DNA from: UBA7236 sp035439505
GTDB taxonomy: Bacteria > Bacteroidota > Bacteroidia > Chitinophagales > BACL12
Direction: 5' to 3'
NCBI GenBank assembly: GCA_035439505.1
Contig: DAORKJ010000002.1
Span: 36,740-100,739 of the forward strand
DNA length: 64,000 bases
The translations under genes were made by a program, and so were the position numbers. Under the pieces are notes generated by a model. It was given only the letters and a program-made list of their open reading frames with translations. It was not told the DNA's origin and did not search any database. Shown one piece after another: positions 8,757-17,435 of the stretch (positions within the stretch are counted from its first letter, which is position 1; every line of letters begins with the position of its first letter).

Positions 8757-9197
8757 ATGTTATCTAAAAAAGCCAAATACGGACTAAAAGCTATGTTTTA
8801 CCTGGGTAAACAATATGGCAAAGGCCCGGTACTCATTTCTGATTTAGCAGAAGAGGAAAACATACCCAAAAAGTTTCTCGAACTGATTTTACTTGAGCTG
8901 AAAAAAAATGGTTTATTACACAGCAAAATGGGCAAAGGCGGTGGGTATAGCCTAAGTAAATCGCCTGATGAAATTACTGTAGGACAGGTAGTGCGAATAT
9001 TAGATGGCCCCTTAGCTCCAATACCATGCGTTAGTAAAACCGCCTATATGAAATGTGCAGAATGTGATAACGAAAAAACCTGTGAGATTAGGAAAATAAT
9101 GATGCAGGTTCGCGACGCATCAGCAGCCATTTTAGACCATACCAGTTTATTGGAGGCACCTAAAGCCTTGTTTACCGTAAATCGAAAATCAAAATAA
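8757..9197 (+). CDS. Rrf2 family transcriptional regulator
   Basis: Winged-helix regulator of the Rrf2 family (relatives: IscR, NsrR, CymR, RirA), 146 residues from ATG 8757. The N-terminus LSKKAKYGLKAMFYL and the segment KMGKGGGYSLSK are the family's helix-turn-helix and wing. The sensor region contains C91, C100, C103 and C109 (C-x8-C-x2-C-x5-C). That could bind an Fe-S cluster or act as a thiol sensor, but the spacing differs from IscR. It lies directly upstream of a porin and a pst-like cluster whose promoters share an AT-rich repeat, so it is the natural candidate regulator of them. That link is inference. Confidence 0.93.
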   Translation: MLSKKAKYGLKAMFYLGKQYGKGPVLISDLAEEENIPKKFLELILLELKKNGLLHSKMGKGGGYSLSKSPDEITVGQVVRILDGPLAPIPCVSKTAYMKCAECDNEKTCEIRKIMMQVRDASAAILDHTSLLEAPKALFTVNRKSK

Positions 9198-9250
9198 ATA
9201 CCAGCATTTACAAGCATTTATATATTAAAAAAATAAGCATGTATTAATAT

Positions 9251-9284
9251 ATTCTACTAATTCGATAGAATATATAGATATTTG
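9251..9284 (+). promoter_or_regulatory. Putative operator and promoter of porin 1
   Basis: The stretch at 9251-9274 aligns to the operator-like element found upstream of the PstS-like genes and the SLC13 permease. It is the weakest copy, about 17 of 24 positions identical to the copy at 11477. A near -7 box (GATATTTG, 9277-9284) follows. The TTTG is followed by GCGCAC, as it is (TTTGCGCAC) at the permease promoter. Confidence 0.4.
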
Positions 9285-9305
9285 TGCGCACAAAAAATAT
9301 TATTT

Positions 9306-10349
9306 ATGAAATCAACAGTTTTACTTTTAGTAGTTATGTTAAGTTTGTCGGTTGGGATGTATGCTCAGTCGGCTACACAGGTGGAGACCTATAATGTAAA
9401 AGTTTCGCAGAAAATTGAATTACGCGGATTAACTCATGTTCGTTATCAGTTGTTTGAAGATTCAACCAAGTTTGATGCATTTGATTTACGTCGTGCTCGT
9501 TTAGATTTTAGAGGCGATATTGCACCTAAAGTTGGATATCGCTTACATACTGAACTTGCAGGTACACCTAAAATTTTGGATGCCACTTTTGTTTACAAAC
9601 CATATGAATGGTTAAACGTAAACGTAGGGCAAAGTAAATATCCGGTTTGTTATGATAACTTATACTCACCTTGGAATTTATTAACGATAAGCCGAACACA
9701 AATAGATAATAGTTTATCGTTTCGTGAAAGTGATTTGTATGGCAACCAAAACGGTCGTGATATCGGTTTATGGTTAAGTGGAAAATATAGTATTGGCAGT
9801 GAAGAAGCTAAGCGTCCATTATTAGACTATACCCTTGGTATATATAATGGTTCAGGAATAAACGTAGCAGACAATAATCAGGATAAAGATATTTCTGCAG
9901 CATTGGGTATATCACCAATCAAAGATTTATGGATTTTTGGTCGATTTTTAAACGGTATAGGCAGAACAACCGTACAACCAACAGTAGATGCAGACAGAAC
10001 TCGTTTTGGTGGAAATATTTCCTATAAATATAAAAGTTTTATTGTTGAAGGAGAATATTTAGCTGCTTCAGATGAAAGCGATAGCTTAGCATTGCTGGAA
10101 CGCAGTGGTTATTATGTAACTTTAGGTTATACACCAATTAAAGATAAATTACAAATCATTGCCCGATTAGATAATTATGATCCTAATACCGCTACTGAAG
10201 ACAATATTACCAATAAATATATTCTGGCTGCCAGTTATTTCTTTACTAAAAATACACGTATTCAATTAGAATATAATTTAGTATTAGAAGAAGCTGAGAC
10301 ACAAAAAGAAAATAATTTATTTGCAATACAATTCCAGGCAGCGTTTTAA
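9306..10349 (+). CDS. OprO/OprP-type (anion) porin 1
   Basis: Outer-membrane beta-barrel of 347 residues with an N-terminal signal peptide ending near MYAQ. The segment FDLRRARLDFRGDIAPKVGYRLHTEL and the alternating-strand pattern resemble the phosphate-selective porin O/P family; a paralogue is at 53079. ATG 9306 is chosen because a signal peptide starts there. A start at 9282 would lie inside the promoter. It follows the Rrf2 gene and ends at a strong terminator before the PstS-like gene. The paralogue carries a Pho-box-like site and this one does not, so it may serve a different anion. Substrate is inference. Confidence 0.82.
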   Translation: MKSTVLLLVVMLSLSVGMYAQSATQVETYNVKVSQKIELRGLTHVRYQLFEDSTKFDAFDLRRARLDFRGDIAPKVGYRLHTELAGTPKILDATFVYKPYEWLNVNVGQSKYPVCYDNLYSPWNLLTISRTQIDNSLSFRESDLYGNQNGRDIGLWLSGKYSIGSEEAKRPLLDYTLGIYNGSGINVADNNQDKDISAALGISPIKDLWIFGRFLNGIGRTTVQPTVDADRTRFGGNISYKYKSFIVEGEYLAASDESDSLALLERSGYYVTLGYTPIKDKLQIIARLDNYDPNTATEDNITNKYILAASYFFTKNTRIQLEYNLVLEEAETQKENNLFAIQFQAAF

Positions 10350-10361
10350 ATTGCCTGTTTT

Positions 10362-10400
10362 AAATGGTTATTCTATTGGAATAGCCATTTATTTTTATTT
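10362..10400 (+). terminator. Intrinsic terminator after porin 1
   Basis: A 12-bp stem (AAATGGTTATTC paired with GAATAGCCATTT, one wobble pair) with a 5-nt loop is followed by a T-rich tract. It lies 12 bp after the porin stop codon, so the next gene needs its own promoter. Confidence 0.75.
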
Positions 10401-10402
10401 AT

Positions 10403-10421
10403 TATACTATAAAATCTATAG
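10403..10421 (+). promoter_or_regulatory. Putative Rrf2-type operator upstream of PstS-like protein 1
   Basis: TATACTATAAAATCTATAG matches the copy at 17437 at 16 of 19 positions. It lies 24 bp before the start codon. I see no good TAnnTTTG box after it, so the promoter is uncertain. Confidence 0.45.
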
Positions 10422-10445
10422 AACAAATAGAATAAAATAAAATTT

Positions 10446-11423
10446 ATGAAAAAACTTATCATGTTGCCCATTATGTTTGGGCTAATAATTTTACACGGAA
10501 GTTTTACCAATCCCAATGAAAAACCAATAAAGGTTGAAACACCTGCCGAGTTGGAAGGTAAAATTTCTTTAAGTGGAGCATTTGCTTTATACCCTTTAGT
10601 GGTAAAGTGGGGCGAAGAATTTAAAAAGTTGCATCCTAAAGTGCAGTTTGATATTCAAGGTGGAGGAGCAGGAAAAGGTATGACTGATGTTTTAAGTAAC
10701 ACAGTGGAACTTGGAATGGTTAGTAGAGAAATTACTCCTGATGAAGCGAAAAAAGGTGCAATAGGTTATGCTGTTGCAAAAGATGCTGTAGTGGCAACCA
10801 TTAATATCAATAATCCTTATTATGCAAAAATTTATGAAAAAGGAATTACCAAAAAACAGTTTTATGATATTTGGGTAAACCGTGGTGTAGTGAGTTGGGG
10901 CGATTTATTAAAAAATGGGGCAAAAGAGAAAATGACGGTTTATACCAGAAGTGATGCATGTGGTGCTGCTGATGCCTGGGCGAAATATTTAGGCAATAAA
11001 AAACAGGATGATTTAGAAGGAGTAGGTGTATTTGGTGATCCTGGTATTGCTAAAGCTGTAACTGCCGATAAATTTGGTATAGGATATAATAATGTTGCTT
11101 ACGCATATGACTTCAAAACTAAAAAACCAAATCCCGGTATTGGCATAGTGCCTATCGATGTTAATGAAAATGGTAAACTGGACCCGGAAGAAAACTTTTA
11201 CAGCACTTCTGATAAATTAAACATGGCTATATTGGCAGGCAAATATCCTTCGCCACCTGCGCGTCAATTGTATTTGGTTTCTAATGGAACCATAGATGAC
11301 AAAGTAACACTGGCATTTTTGAATTGGGTATTAACCGATGGACAAAAGTATGTAGCCGAATCAGGATTTGTTGAATTACCAACTGAGGTAATCAAGGAAC
11401 AAATCGCTAAACTTCCTAAATAA
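10446..11423 (+). CDS. PstS-like periplasmic binding protein 1 (substrate uncertain)
   Basis: Exported binding protein of 325 residues with a signal peptide (about 1-22) and no lipobox. The core pattern SGAFALYPLVVKWGEEF, then HPKVQFDIQGGGAGKGMTD and GMVSREI, belongs to the PstS/PBP-like family. It is clearly distinct from the PstS at 29826 (DGSSTVFPLSEAMAEEF). D238-V-N-E-N-G-K-L-D-P-E-E249 forms an EF-hand-like calcium loop. It is a paralogue of the next gene but has its own terminator (11433) and upstream operator-like element. Annotation pipelines would call it a phosphate-binding protein, but its context suggests another oxyanion. Confidence 0.85.
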   Translation: MKKLIMLPIMFGLIILHGSFTNPNEKPIKVETPAELEGKISLSGAFALYPLVVKWGEEFKKLHPKVQFDIQGGGAGKGMTDVLSNTVELGMVSREITPDEAKKGAIGYAVAKDAVVATININNPYYAKIYEKGITKKQFYDIWVNRGVVSWGDLLKNGAKEKMTVYTRSDACGAADAWAKYLGNKKQDDLEGVGVFGDPGIAKAVTADKFGIGYNNVAYAYDFKTKKPNPGIGIVPIDVNENGKLDPEENFYSTSDKLNMAILAGKYPSPPARQLYLVSNGTIDDKVTLAFLNWVLTDGQKYVAESGFVELPTEVIKEQIAKLPK

Positions 11424-11432
11424 TCATGACCT

Positions 11433-11469
11433 TCCGTGGAGCACCTCCTTGGGCTCCATGGATTTTTTT
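11433..11469 (+). terminator. Intrinsic terminator after PstS-like protein 1
   Basis: A 10-bp stem (TCCGTGGAGC paired with GCTCCATGGA, one wobble) with a 10-nt loop is followed by seven T residues. It separates the two PstS-like genes into independent transcription units. Confidence 0.85.
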
Positions 11470-11475
11470 CCGTAC

Positions 11476-11522
11476 TAATCTATCAAAACTATAGGATATA
11501 TCGAATAAGTAGAATATATTTG
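11476..11522 (+). promoter_or_regulatory. Putative operator and promoter of the PstS-like protein 2 operon
   Basis: TAATCTATCAAAACTATAG at 11476-11494 matches the copy at 17482 at 17 of 19 positions. A perfect Bacteroidota -7 box, TATATTTG, follows at 11515-11522. The interval between element and box is 20 bp, close to the 18 bp at the SLC13 permease promoter. The element would overlap the -33 region, which is consistent with repression. Confidence 0.6.
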
Positions 11523-11537
11523 CACAAAAAATATAAT

Positions 11538-12530
11538 ATGAGATATTTCCAATTACTAGTGTTGGTTGCTACAACCACGATTTTAGCAACTTCTTGTTCA
11601 AATGACAAGTCAGATAAAAATACCTCCTCAACAGAGTTAGAGGGGAAAATTACCATGAGCGGTGCTTTTGCACTTTATCCAATGGCAGTACAATGGGGCG
11701 AAGAATTTAAAGCTTTACATCCCAAGGTGCAATTTGATATTCAGGGTGGTGGAGCCGGCAAAGGCATGACAGACGTGCTTTCAGGAAGCACAAATTTAGG
11801 TATGGTTTCGCGAGATGTGAATGCTGAAGAAATCAGCAAAGGTGCGTTTGATATTAGTGTTTGCAAGGATGCTGTTTTACCTACAATTAATGCGGAAAAT
11901 CCATACAAAGATTTAATCTATCAAAAAGGGATAACTAACCAGCAATTTATTGATATCTGGGTTACCGGTAAAATTGTAACATGGGGCGATTTGTTGGGCA
12001 ATGGCTCTAAAGAAAAAATTGAAGTATATACCAGAAGCGATGCAGCAGGTGCAGCCGAATCATGGGCAAAATATTTAGGTGGTAAGAAGCAGGAAGATTT
12101 AATAGGTGTTGGTGTAATGGGTGATCCCGGTTTAGCTCAGGCTGTTGTTAAAAGCAAATTTGCAGTTGGATTTAATAATGTAAGTTTTGCTTATGATAAT
12201 GTTACAAAAATAAATAACCCCGGTATTGCTGTATTGCCAATTGACATCAATGGAAATGGAACATTAGAACCGGAAGAAAATTTTTATAATAATATGGATG
12301 ATGTGAACGCTGCTATATTATCAGGCAAATATCCTTCACCTCCTGCTCGTCCATTATTATTTGTATCAAAAGGTGCACCTACAGACCCGCTGGTAATTGC
12401 ATTTTTACAATATGTATTATCTGAAGGTCAAAAAGGACTTTCGGATGCAGGTTATGTTACATTACCACAGGATATTATTCAACAGCAATTAGCCAAATTA
12501 CCTGCTGCTGAAGTAGCTGAAAAAAAATAA
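11538..12530 (+). CDS. PstS-like binding lipoprotein 2 (substrate uncertain)
   Basis: Binding lipoprotein of 330 residues. The signal peptide ends at a lipobox (LATS-C20). The rest is closely related to the preceding PstS-like protein (SGAFALYPMAVQWGEEF, DIQGGGAGKGMTD, YTRSDAAGAAESWAKYLG, YPSPPARPL). An EF-hand-like loop D236-I-N-G-N-G-T-L-E-P-E-E247 is conserved between the two. A GTG start 102 bp upstream would encode 34 non-conserved residues across the terminator and promoter, so ATG 11538 is preferred. It leads the operon with the PstC-, PstA- and PstB-like genes and is probably the binding protein of that transporter. Confidence 0.86.
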   Translation: MRYFQLLVLVATTTILATSCSNDKSDKNTSSTELEGKITMSGAFALYPMAVQWGEEFKALHPKVQFDIQGGGAGKGMTDVLSGSTNLGMVSRDVNAEEISKGAFDISVCKDAVLPTINAENPYKDLIYQKGITNQQFIDIWVTGKIVTWGDLLGNGSKEKIEVYTRSDAAGAAESWAKYLGGKKQEDLIGVGVMGDPGLAQAVVKSKFAVGFNNVSFAYDNVTKINNPGIAVLPIDINGNGTLEPEENFYNNMDDVNAAILSGKYPSPPARPLLFVSKGAPTDPLVIAFLQYVLSEGQKGLSDAGYVTLPQDIIQQQLAKLPAAEVAEKK

Positions 12531-12565
12531 ATATTATACCATCTAAATAATCTAATAACGGACGT

Positions 12566-13600
12566 ATGAATAAATTTTTTAAAAGAAAATTGCTATCTGC
12601 TATGCCGTTTAGGTTAAGTAAAACTGAAACGGAAATGTTAAATGATATGCAAATTAAAGATATCCTATCTGAGCCCGACACACACAAAAAAAATAATACA
12701 GGTTCGAACCCGTATAGGGTTATTTTAGATGGGTTTATGGGGAAGGTGGTTAGGCTAATGACCATCTTCTCCCTTTTATTACTTGTATTTATAATAATTG
12801 GCCTTGTTTATAAGTCATTGCCTGTATTAGGTGCAAATAGTTTAAAAGATTTATTATTTTCTTCACAATGGAGCCCATTTAAAGGGGAATTTGGTTTTTT
12901 ACCATTCATTTTAAGTACTGTTTATGTCACCGTTATAGCGGCTGTCATTAGTATTCCGCTTAGTATATTAACAGCAATTTATTTGAGCGAGTATGCCAAC
13001 AAAAGATTTCTAAAAGTTGCTGCACCAATGTTAGATATTCTGGCTGGAATTCCATCCGTTATTTATGGTATTTGGGGTGTTTTAATTATTGTACCTTTTA
13101 TACGTAATGATGTTGCAGGTTGGTTTGGTGTTGAAGACTCAAGTGGATATTCTTTACTTGCAGGAGGAATTGTATTATCGGTAATGGTTTTTCCCGTTGT
13201 TGTTCAAATTGTATATGAAGTACTTAAAATTGTACCAGTTACATTGCGAGAAGCAACGCTTTCACTTGGTGCTACAAAATGGGAAACAATTAAAAAAGTA
13301 GTAATTAAAAAAGCCTCACCTGGTATATTGGCTGCTTGTATTTTAGGGTTTTCTCGTGCATTTGGTGAAACAATAGCTGTTTTAATGGTGGTTGGGAATG
13401 TTGTACAGGTACCGAAAGGAATTTTCGATGAGGGTTATCCAATTCCATCATTAATAGCAAACAATTACGGTGAAATGATGAGCATACCCATGTATGATTC
13501 TGCGCTCATGTTTGCCGCATTAATTTTATTATTAATCATTCTGGTTTTTAATATTTATGCCCGTTGGGTGTTGAACAGAATGGAGAAAAAAATCGCATGA
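12566..13600 (+). CDS. PstC-like ABC transporter permease
   Basis: Inner-membrane permease of 344 residues. A hydrophilic N-terminal extension of about 60 residues precedes six hydrophobic segments. The EAA loop that contacts the ATPase is present (LREATLSLGATKWETIKK, then GFSRAFGET). The N-terminal extension is longer than in the PstC at 30841. It lies 35 bp after the binding lipoprotein and overlaps the PstA-like gene by 4 bp (ATGA). The family is phosphate permease PstC; the substrate of this copy is uncertain. Confidence 0.87.
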   Translation: MNKFFKRKLLSAMPFRLSKTETEMLNDMQIKDILSEPDTHKKNNTGSNPYRVILDGFMGKVVRLMTIFSLLLLVFIIIGLVYKSLPVLGANSLKDLLFSSQWSPFKGEFGFLPFILSTVYVTVIAAVISIPLSILTAIYLSEYANKRFLKVAAPMLDILAGIPSVIYGIWGVLIIVPFIRNDVAGWFGVEDSSGYSLLAGGIVLSVMVFPVVVQIVYEVLKIVPVTLREATLSLGATKWETIKKVVIKKASPGILAACILGFSRAFGETIAVLMVVGNVVQVPKGIFDEGYPIPSLIANNYGEMMSIPMYDSALMFAALILLLIILVFNIYARWVLNRMEKKIA

Positions 13601-14451
13601 TTATGAATAAGAGAAAACTGGAAGAGAAAATATTTAACATCATAATGCGCATAGCAGCTTTCATCATATTTGGAAGCCTCATTGCTATTTCAATTACTAT
13701 TCTTATTGAGGGTATTCCTTCCATGAATATGGATATGATTACTAAAACTCCGCAAGGTGGTTTCTACCTGGGTAAAGAAGGTGGGATTTTAAATGCAATT
13801 GCGGGATCGTTTTATCTTGCAATTGGTGCTACGCTATTTGCATTAATTATTTGTTTACCTACTGTAATTTATATCAACATTTATGCACCTAAGAATTCCA
13901 AATTTGCCAATCTTACACGTTTATGTTTAGATGTATTATACGGCATTCCTAGTATTGTATTTGGTGCATTTGGATTTGTACTAATGTTGCTGATTGGTAT
14001 GAAAGTAAGTTTGTTAGCAGGTATTATTACCGTTGGGTTATTAATAGTACCCATTATAGCCCGAACCATGGATGAAGTTATAAGACAAGTTCCGGGAGAG
14101 TTGCAGGAAGCCGCATTTAGTTTAGGCGCAACACGCTGGGAAACCGCAATAAAAGTTGTTTTAAAACAGGGATTACCCGGATTAGCAACTGCGGCATTAC
14201 TTGGATTTGGACGTGCAATTGGAGACGCCGCATCGGTAATGTTCACAACAGGGTTTACCGACAATATACCACATTCTATAAATGACCCTGCGGCAACTTT
14301 ACCATTAGCAATATTCTTTCAATTAAGTTCTCCAATTGCTGAAGTGAGAGAAAGAGCTTATGCTGCAGCATTAATATTAACTGTAATCATTTTCGCAATA
14401 AGTTTACTTAGCCGACTTTTAATTAAAAGATTTTCTAAAAATACCATCTGA
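13597..14451 (+). CDS. PstA-like ABC transporter permease
   Basis: Second permease of the same transporter, 284 residues with six hydrophobic segments. The EAA motif ELQEAAFSLGATRWETAIKV and GFGRAIGDAAS are visible. ATG 13597 overlaps the stop codon of the PstC-like gene (ATGA). ATG 13603 is possible. A GTG start at 13564 would read through the end of the upstream gene in another frame. Where most PstA/PstC proteins have GET after the FGRA/SRA motif, this one reads GDA. Confidence 0.87.
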   Translation: MIMNKRKLEEKIFNIIMRIAAFIIFGSLIAISITILIEGIPSMNMDMITKTPQGGFYLGKEGGILNAIAGSFYLAIGATLFALIICLPTVIYINIYAPKNSKFANLTRLCLDVLYGIPSIVFGAFGFVLMLLIGMKVSLLAGIITVGLLIVPIIARTMDEVIRQVPGELQEAAFSLGATRWETAIKVVLKQGLPGLATAALLGFGRAIGDAASVMFTTGFTDNIPHSINDPAATLPLAIFFQLSSPIAEVRERAYAAALILTVIIFAISLLSRLLIKRFSKNTI

Positions 14452-14464
14452 AATAAATTATTTT

Positions 14465-15232
14465 ATGACAACAACTGTAAAATCGCATATCAGTATCCGC
14501 AATCTCAATATGATGTACGGATCTAACCATGCTTTAAAAAATATAAATATTGATATCCCTGATAAAAAATTAACCGCCATAATTGGCCCTAGTGGATGCG
14601 GTAAAACTACCTTACTTAAAACATTTAATCGTTTGATAGAAGGAGTAGATGGCACCAAAATTACTGGTGAAGTATTGGTTGATGGAGAAAATATTTATGC
14701 CAAAACTGCTGATGTAACAAATATTCGTAAGAAAATGGGTTTGCTAAATCAACGACCTACACCATTGCCAATGAGTATTTTCGATAACATCGCATTTGGT
14801 ATGCGTATTCATGGTGAAAAAAATAAACGCTTGTTGCAAGATCGCGTACAACATTATTTACAAGTTGCGAGTTTGTGGGATGAAGTAAAGGACAGGTTAC
14901 ATACACCGGCAGCAAGATTGTCTATTGGCCAGCAACAACGTTTATGTTTAGCAAGAGGCCTTGCTGTTGAACCTGAAATTATCTTAGGAGATGAACCTAC
15001 AAGTGCTTTAGACCCAATTTCAACTAAACATATTGAAAATAAATTTTCAGAATTAAAAGAGCAATACACCATTGTAATGGTGACACATATTTTACGCCAG
15101 GCAAGAAGAATTGCTGATTATGTGATTTTCATGTATTTAGGCGAAATAATAGAACATGGTCCGACAGAGCAGGTTTTAACCAACCCGCAACACCAATTAA
15201 CAAAGGACTATGTTGGCGGAACGATAAGCTGA
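14465..15232 (+). CDS. PstB-like ABC transporter ATPase with altered signature motif
   Basis: ATP-binding subunit, 255 residues. Walker A is GPSGCGKTTLLK at about residues 38-49; the Q-loop is NQRPTPLPMSIFDN; Walker B is IILGDEPTSALD; the H-loop is VTHILRQARR. Two positions depart from canonical PstB: the ABC signature is LSIGQ instead of LSGGQ, and Walker B reads GDEP instead of MDEP. The PstB at 32584 has the canonical forms. It lies 13 bp after the PstA-like gene, and the operon ends at the hairpin at 15264. There is no adjacent phoU, unlike the second pst operon. Confidence 0.88.
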   Translation: MTTTVKSHISIRNLNMMYGSNHALKNINIDIPDKKLTAIIGPSGCGKTTLLKTFNRLIEGVDGTKITGEVLVDGENIYAKTADVTNIRKKMGLLNQRPTPLPMSIFDNIAFGMRIHGEKNKRLLQDRVQHYLQVASLWDEVKDRLHTPAARLSIGQQQRLCLARGLAVEPEIILGDEPTSALDPISTKHIENKFSELKEQYTIVMVTHILRQARRIADYVIFMYLGEIIEHGPTEQVLTNPQHQLTKDYVGGTIS

Positions 15233-15263
15233 CAAGCAGTTTTTCATAAATCGGTTAGGTTGA

Positions 15264-15291
15264 GAACCCTGTGAGTTATGGCGCAGGGTTC
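15264..15291 (+). terminator. Probable terminator of the pst-like operon
   Basis: GAACCCTG pairs with CAGGGTTC over a 12-nt loop. The T tract after it is weak (GCTGTTT), so termination may depend on the second hairpin at 15302. Confidence 0.5.
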
Positions 15292-15301
15292 GCTGTTTAA
15301 T

Positions 15302-15330
15302 AAAAATGCCCGCCAATTGGCAGGCATTTG
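15302..15330 (-). terminator. Terminator of the FAD/NAD(P)-binding protein gene
   Basis: AAATGCC and GGCATTT flank an inner GCC/GGC pair around AATT. On the minus strand the stem is followed by five T residues, so it probably terminates the peroxiredoxin/FAD operon. It may work weakly in the other direction. Confidence 0.6.
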
Positions 15331-15360
15331 CACTTTACACATCCAACTATTCTATTTCAA

Positions 15361-16779
15361 TTAATCAATAATCCAATCAAAAAACGATTTTCTACGTGTT
15401 TCCATAAACGATTGACTAATTTGTTTGGCGATATCATTTGCTTGTAACCGTATTTCTCTAATTGCTACACTTTCAAATTCTTTCCCCCTTCTAAGATTAC
15501 CAATTACAAAAATGTTTTTATCCGGTAATCCTGATTTATTAATAATATTGCCTTTGCTTGTGCAAGCAACACCTAAATCAAAATAATCAGTATCTGCCAT
15601 CTCTCCTTCAAATAAATTTTGCCACAAACGATGTTTTGATTTTTTCAGGTTTGTCAATGGGCCGATACAGTTTATTAGATACTGAACATCGAATGATATA
15701 TTTTCCGAAGTCTTACGCAATTGAATAGCTGCAGCAATTCCATTTTGATTGGCAGCAAGCGACTTAATTTTACCTCCATAAATGGCAACTCCGCCCGACT
15801 GAATTTCATTTTGTAAATAGGCATAAGTTGATGCAGGTATTCGGTGTCGGTGAATTTCCCAATAGGGCTTCATATGCTCCATTAATCTGATGCGGTCGTT
15901 TAAACTCAGGCTGTTCCACCATTGCGGTAAATAAGGTCTGATAGCATCCATAACACTTTGCCAACCTATATTTTTGGCAGCAGCTAATTTCACCTCTGAC
16001 TTTATATATTTTATTAAAGATGTTACGGAAATTTTTTCCGGGATTTTGTTTTGTAAATCCCAATGTTCACCCATTTTATGTGGTAATGGTATTAACCCAT
16101 GACGTGAAACAATATGTAATTTTCCCTTGTGACCATTTTTTCTTAAATTAATTAATACATCTACCATTGTTAAACCACAACCAACTATTAATATTGGAGC
16201 TTCATTCGGTATATTATTGAGTACTGCAGGTTGCCAGGGATTAGTAATAACATTGCCGTTTATATAAATGGAATTTGTTATTGGATATGGAAAATGATTG
16301 TCCTGATTACCACTTGCTATTACAACCTTATCGCAACTAATTGTTTTGCCGGAATCAAGGGATATTGAGTATACATCTTTTTCCTGTTGAATATTAATTA
16401 CCTCATCATGTACAATCGCAATTTCAGCATTACAATTTTGCAGTTGCGTATTAAGGTTTTCAGTTAAATAAGTTCCGAATAGCTGACGTGGTGCAAAATA
16501 ATCAGGTGTAATATCAGATTGCTCAATACCTGCCTTTGGGCCATTGGCTTGTAACCAATTGTAAAAATGGTTGGGTTCATTAATATACAAACTCATGCCA
16601 GAAGCCGGAACATTTAGTGGCTGCACCTGTAAGTCAGAAGCATATGCCAATCCTTTAAATAATTGAGATGGCGATTTTTCAATAATAACTATTTGAAAAT
16701 TATCCATTTTTTGTTGGCATAAATAAAGTGCAGTTAATGACCCGCTCAGTCCGCCACCAATAATTACAATGCGCTTCAT
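15361..16779 (-). CDS. FAD/NAD(P)-binding protein (NAD_binding_9 type)
   Basis: Flavoprotein-like enzyme of 472 residues. The N-terminal FAD-binding motif is IIGGGLSGSLTALYL, with IIEKS at the end of the second strand. A second nucleotide-binding motif lies near residue 200 (LIVGCGLTMVDVLINL). The family resembles the uncharacterised YdhS-type FAD/NAD(P) proteins; I do not know a substrate. It follows the peroxiredoxin gene by 5 bp in the same direction and shares its promoter. That promoter carries the operator-like repeats also found at the pst-like operon. The neighbourhood points to redox or sulfur metabolism, which is inference. Confidence 0.8.
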   Translation of the reverse strand: MKRIVIIGGGLSGSLTALYLCQQKMDNFQIVIIEKSPSQLFKGLAYASDLQVQPLNVPASGMSLYINEPNHFYNWLQANGPKAGIEQSDITPDYFAPRQLFGTYLTENLNTQLQNCNAEIAIVHDEVINIQQEKDVYSISLDSGKTISCDKVVIASGNQDNHFPYPITNSIYINGNVITNPWQPAVLNNIPNEAPILIVGCGLTMVDVLINLRKNGHKGKLHIVSRHGLIPLPHKMGEHWDLQNKIPEKISVTSLIKYIKSEVKLAAAKNIGWQSVMDAIRPYLPQWWNSLSLNDRIRLMEHMKPYWEIHRHRIPASTYAYLQNEIQSGGVAIYGGKIKSLAANQNGIAAAIQLRKTSENISFDVQYLINCIGPLTNLKKSKHRLWQNLFEGEMADTDYFDLGVACTSKGNIINKSGLPDKNIFVIGNLRRGKEFESVAIREIRLQANDIAKQISQSFMETRRKSFFDWIID

Positions 16780-16784
16780 ATCAT

Positions 16785-17420
16785 TTATTTATTCGGTTGT
16801 GGAGTAATACGCAAGTAAGGAGTAACACTGTGATATCCTTTTGGAAATTTGCTGGCAATTTCTTCATCTTGAATGGAAGGAATAATAATTACATCTTCAC
16901 CATCTTTCCAGTTTGCAGGGGTTGACACACTGAAATTAGCTGTCAGTTGCAAGCTGTCTATGACTCTTAACAACTCATCGAAATTTCTTCCTGTAGACGC
17001 CGGGTAAGCTATGGTGAGTTTCACTTTTTTGTCAGGACTAATAACATACACAGTTCTGACGGTGGTGCTGTCACTGGCATTTGGATGAATCATGTCGTAT
17101 AATAATGCAATTTTTTTCTCAGGGTCTGCGATAAGCGGATAATCGATGGTTGTTTGTTGCGTAGTTTCAATATCCGATATCCAGGCCATGTGCTTTTCAA
17201 TAGGGTCAACACTGAGTGCTATAATTTTAACGTTCCTGGCACTGAAAGCTGCTTTGTACCTACCTGCCAAGCCTAGTTCTGTAGTACATACCGGTGTGAA
17301 ATCGGCAGGATGACTGAACAAAACAACCCAGCTGCTTCCAGCCCAGTCATAAAAATGGATATTACCCATAGTTGTCTGGGCAATAAAGTCGGGAGCGGTG
17401 TCGCCTAATCGAATACTCAT
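16785..17420 (-). CDS. 1-Cys peroxiredoxin (Prx6/AhpC-TSA family)
   Basis: Thiol peroxidase of 211 residues that reduces peroxides. The peroxidatic cysteine is C45 in ADFTPVCTTELG. The C-terminal part (FSVSTPANWKDGEDVIIIP) is the Prx6-type extension. I see no further Cys, consistent with a 1-Cys mechanism. ATG 17420 is preferred over 17438, because six extra residues would intrude towards the promoter and conserved sequence starts at MSIRLGDTAPDF. It is divergent from the SLC13 permease, with a 128-bp shared regulatory region. Confidence 0.93.
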   Translation of the reverse strand: MSIRLGDTAPDFIAQTTMGNIHFYDWAGSSWVVLFSHPADFTPVCTTELGLAGRYKAAFSARNVKIIALSVDPIEKHMAWISDIETTQQTTIDYPLIADPEKKIALLYDMIHPNASDSTTVRTVYVISPDKKVKLTIAYPASTGRNFDELLRVIDSLQLTANFSVSTPANWKDGEDVIIIPSIQDEEIASKFPKGYHSVTPYLRITPQPNK

Positions 17421-17435
17421 AACATTTATTTTTTG

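Noticed and set aside
11436..11537. 34-residue N-terminal extension of PstS-like protein 2 from a GTG
   Set aside because: It reads through a terminator and a promoter and would bury the lipoprotein signal; ATG 11538 fits.
12695..12720. GGTTCGAACCC resembling a tRNA T-arm
   Set aside because: It lies inside the PstC-like reading frame, and I found no acceptor stem, anticodon arm or CCA at the expected positions.
13881..14264. 127-codon open frame on the minus strand
   Set aside because: Antisense to the PstA-like gene, which has clear family motifs; the shadow frame has none.
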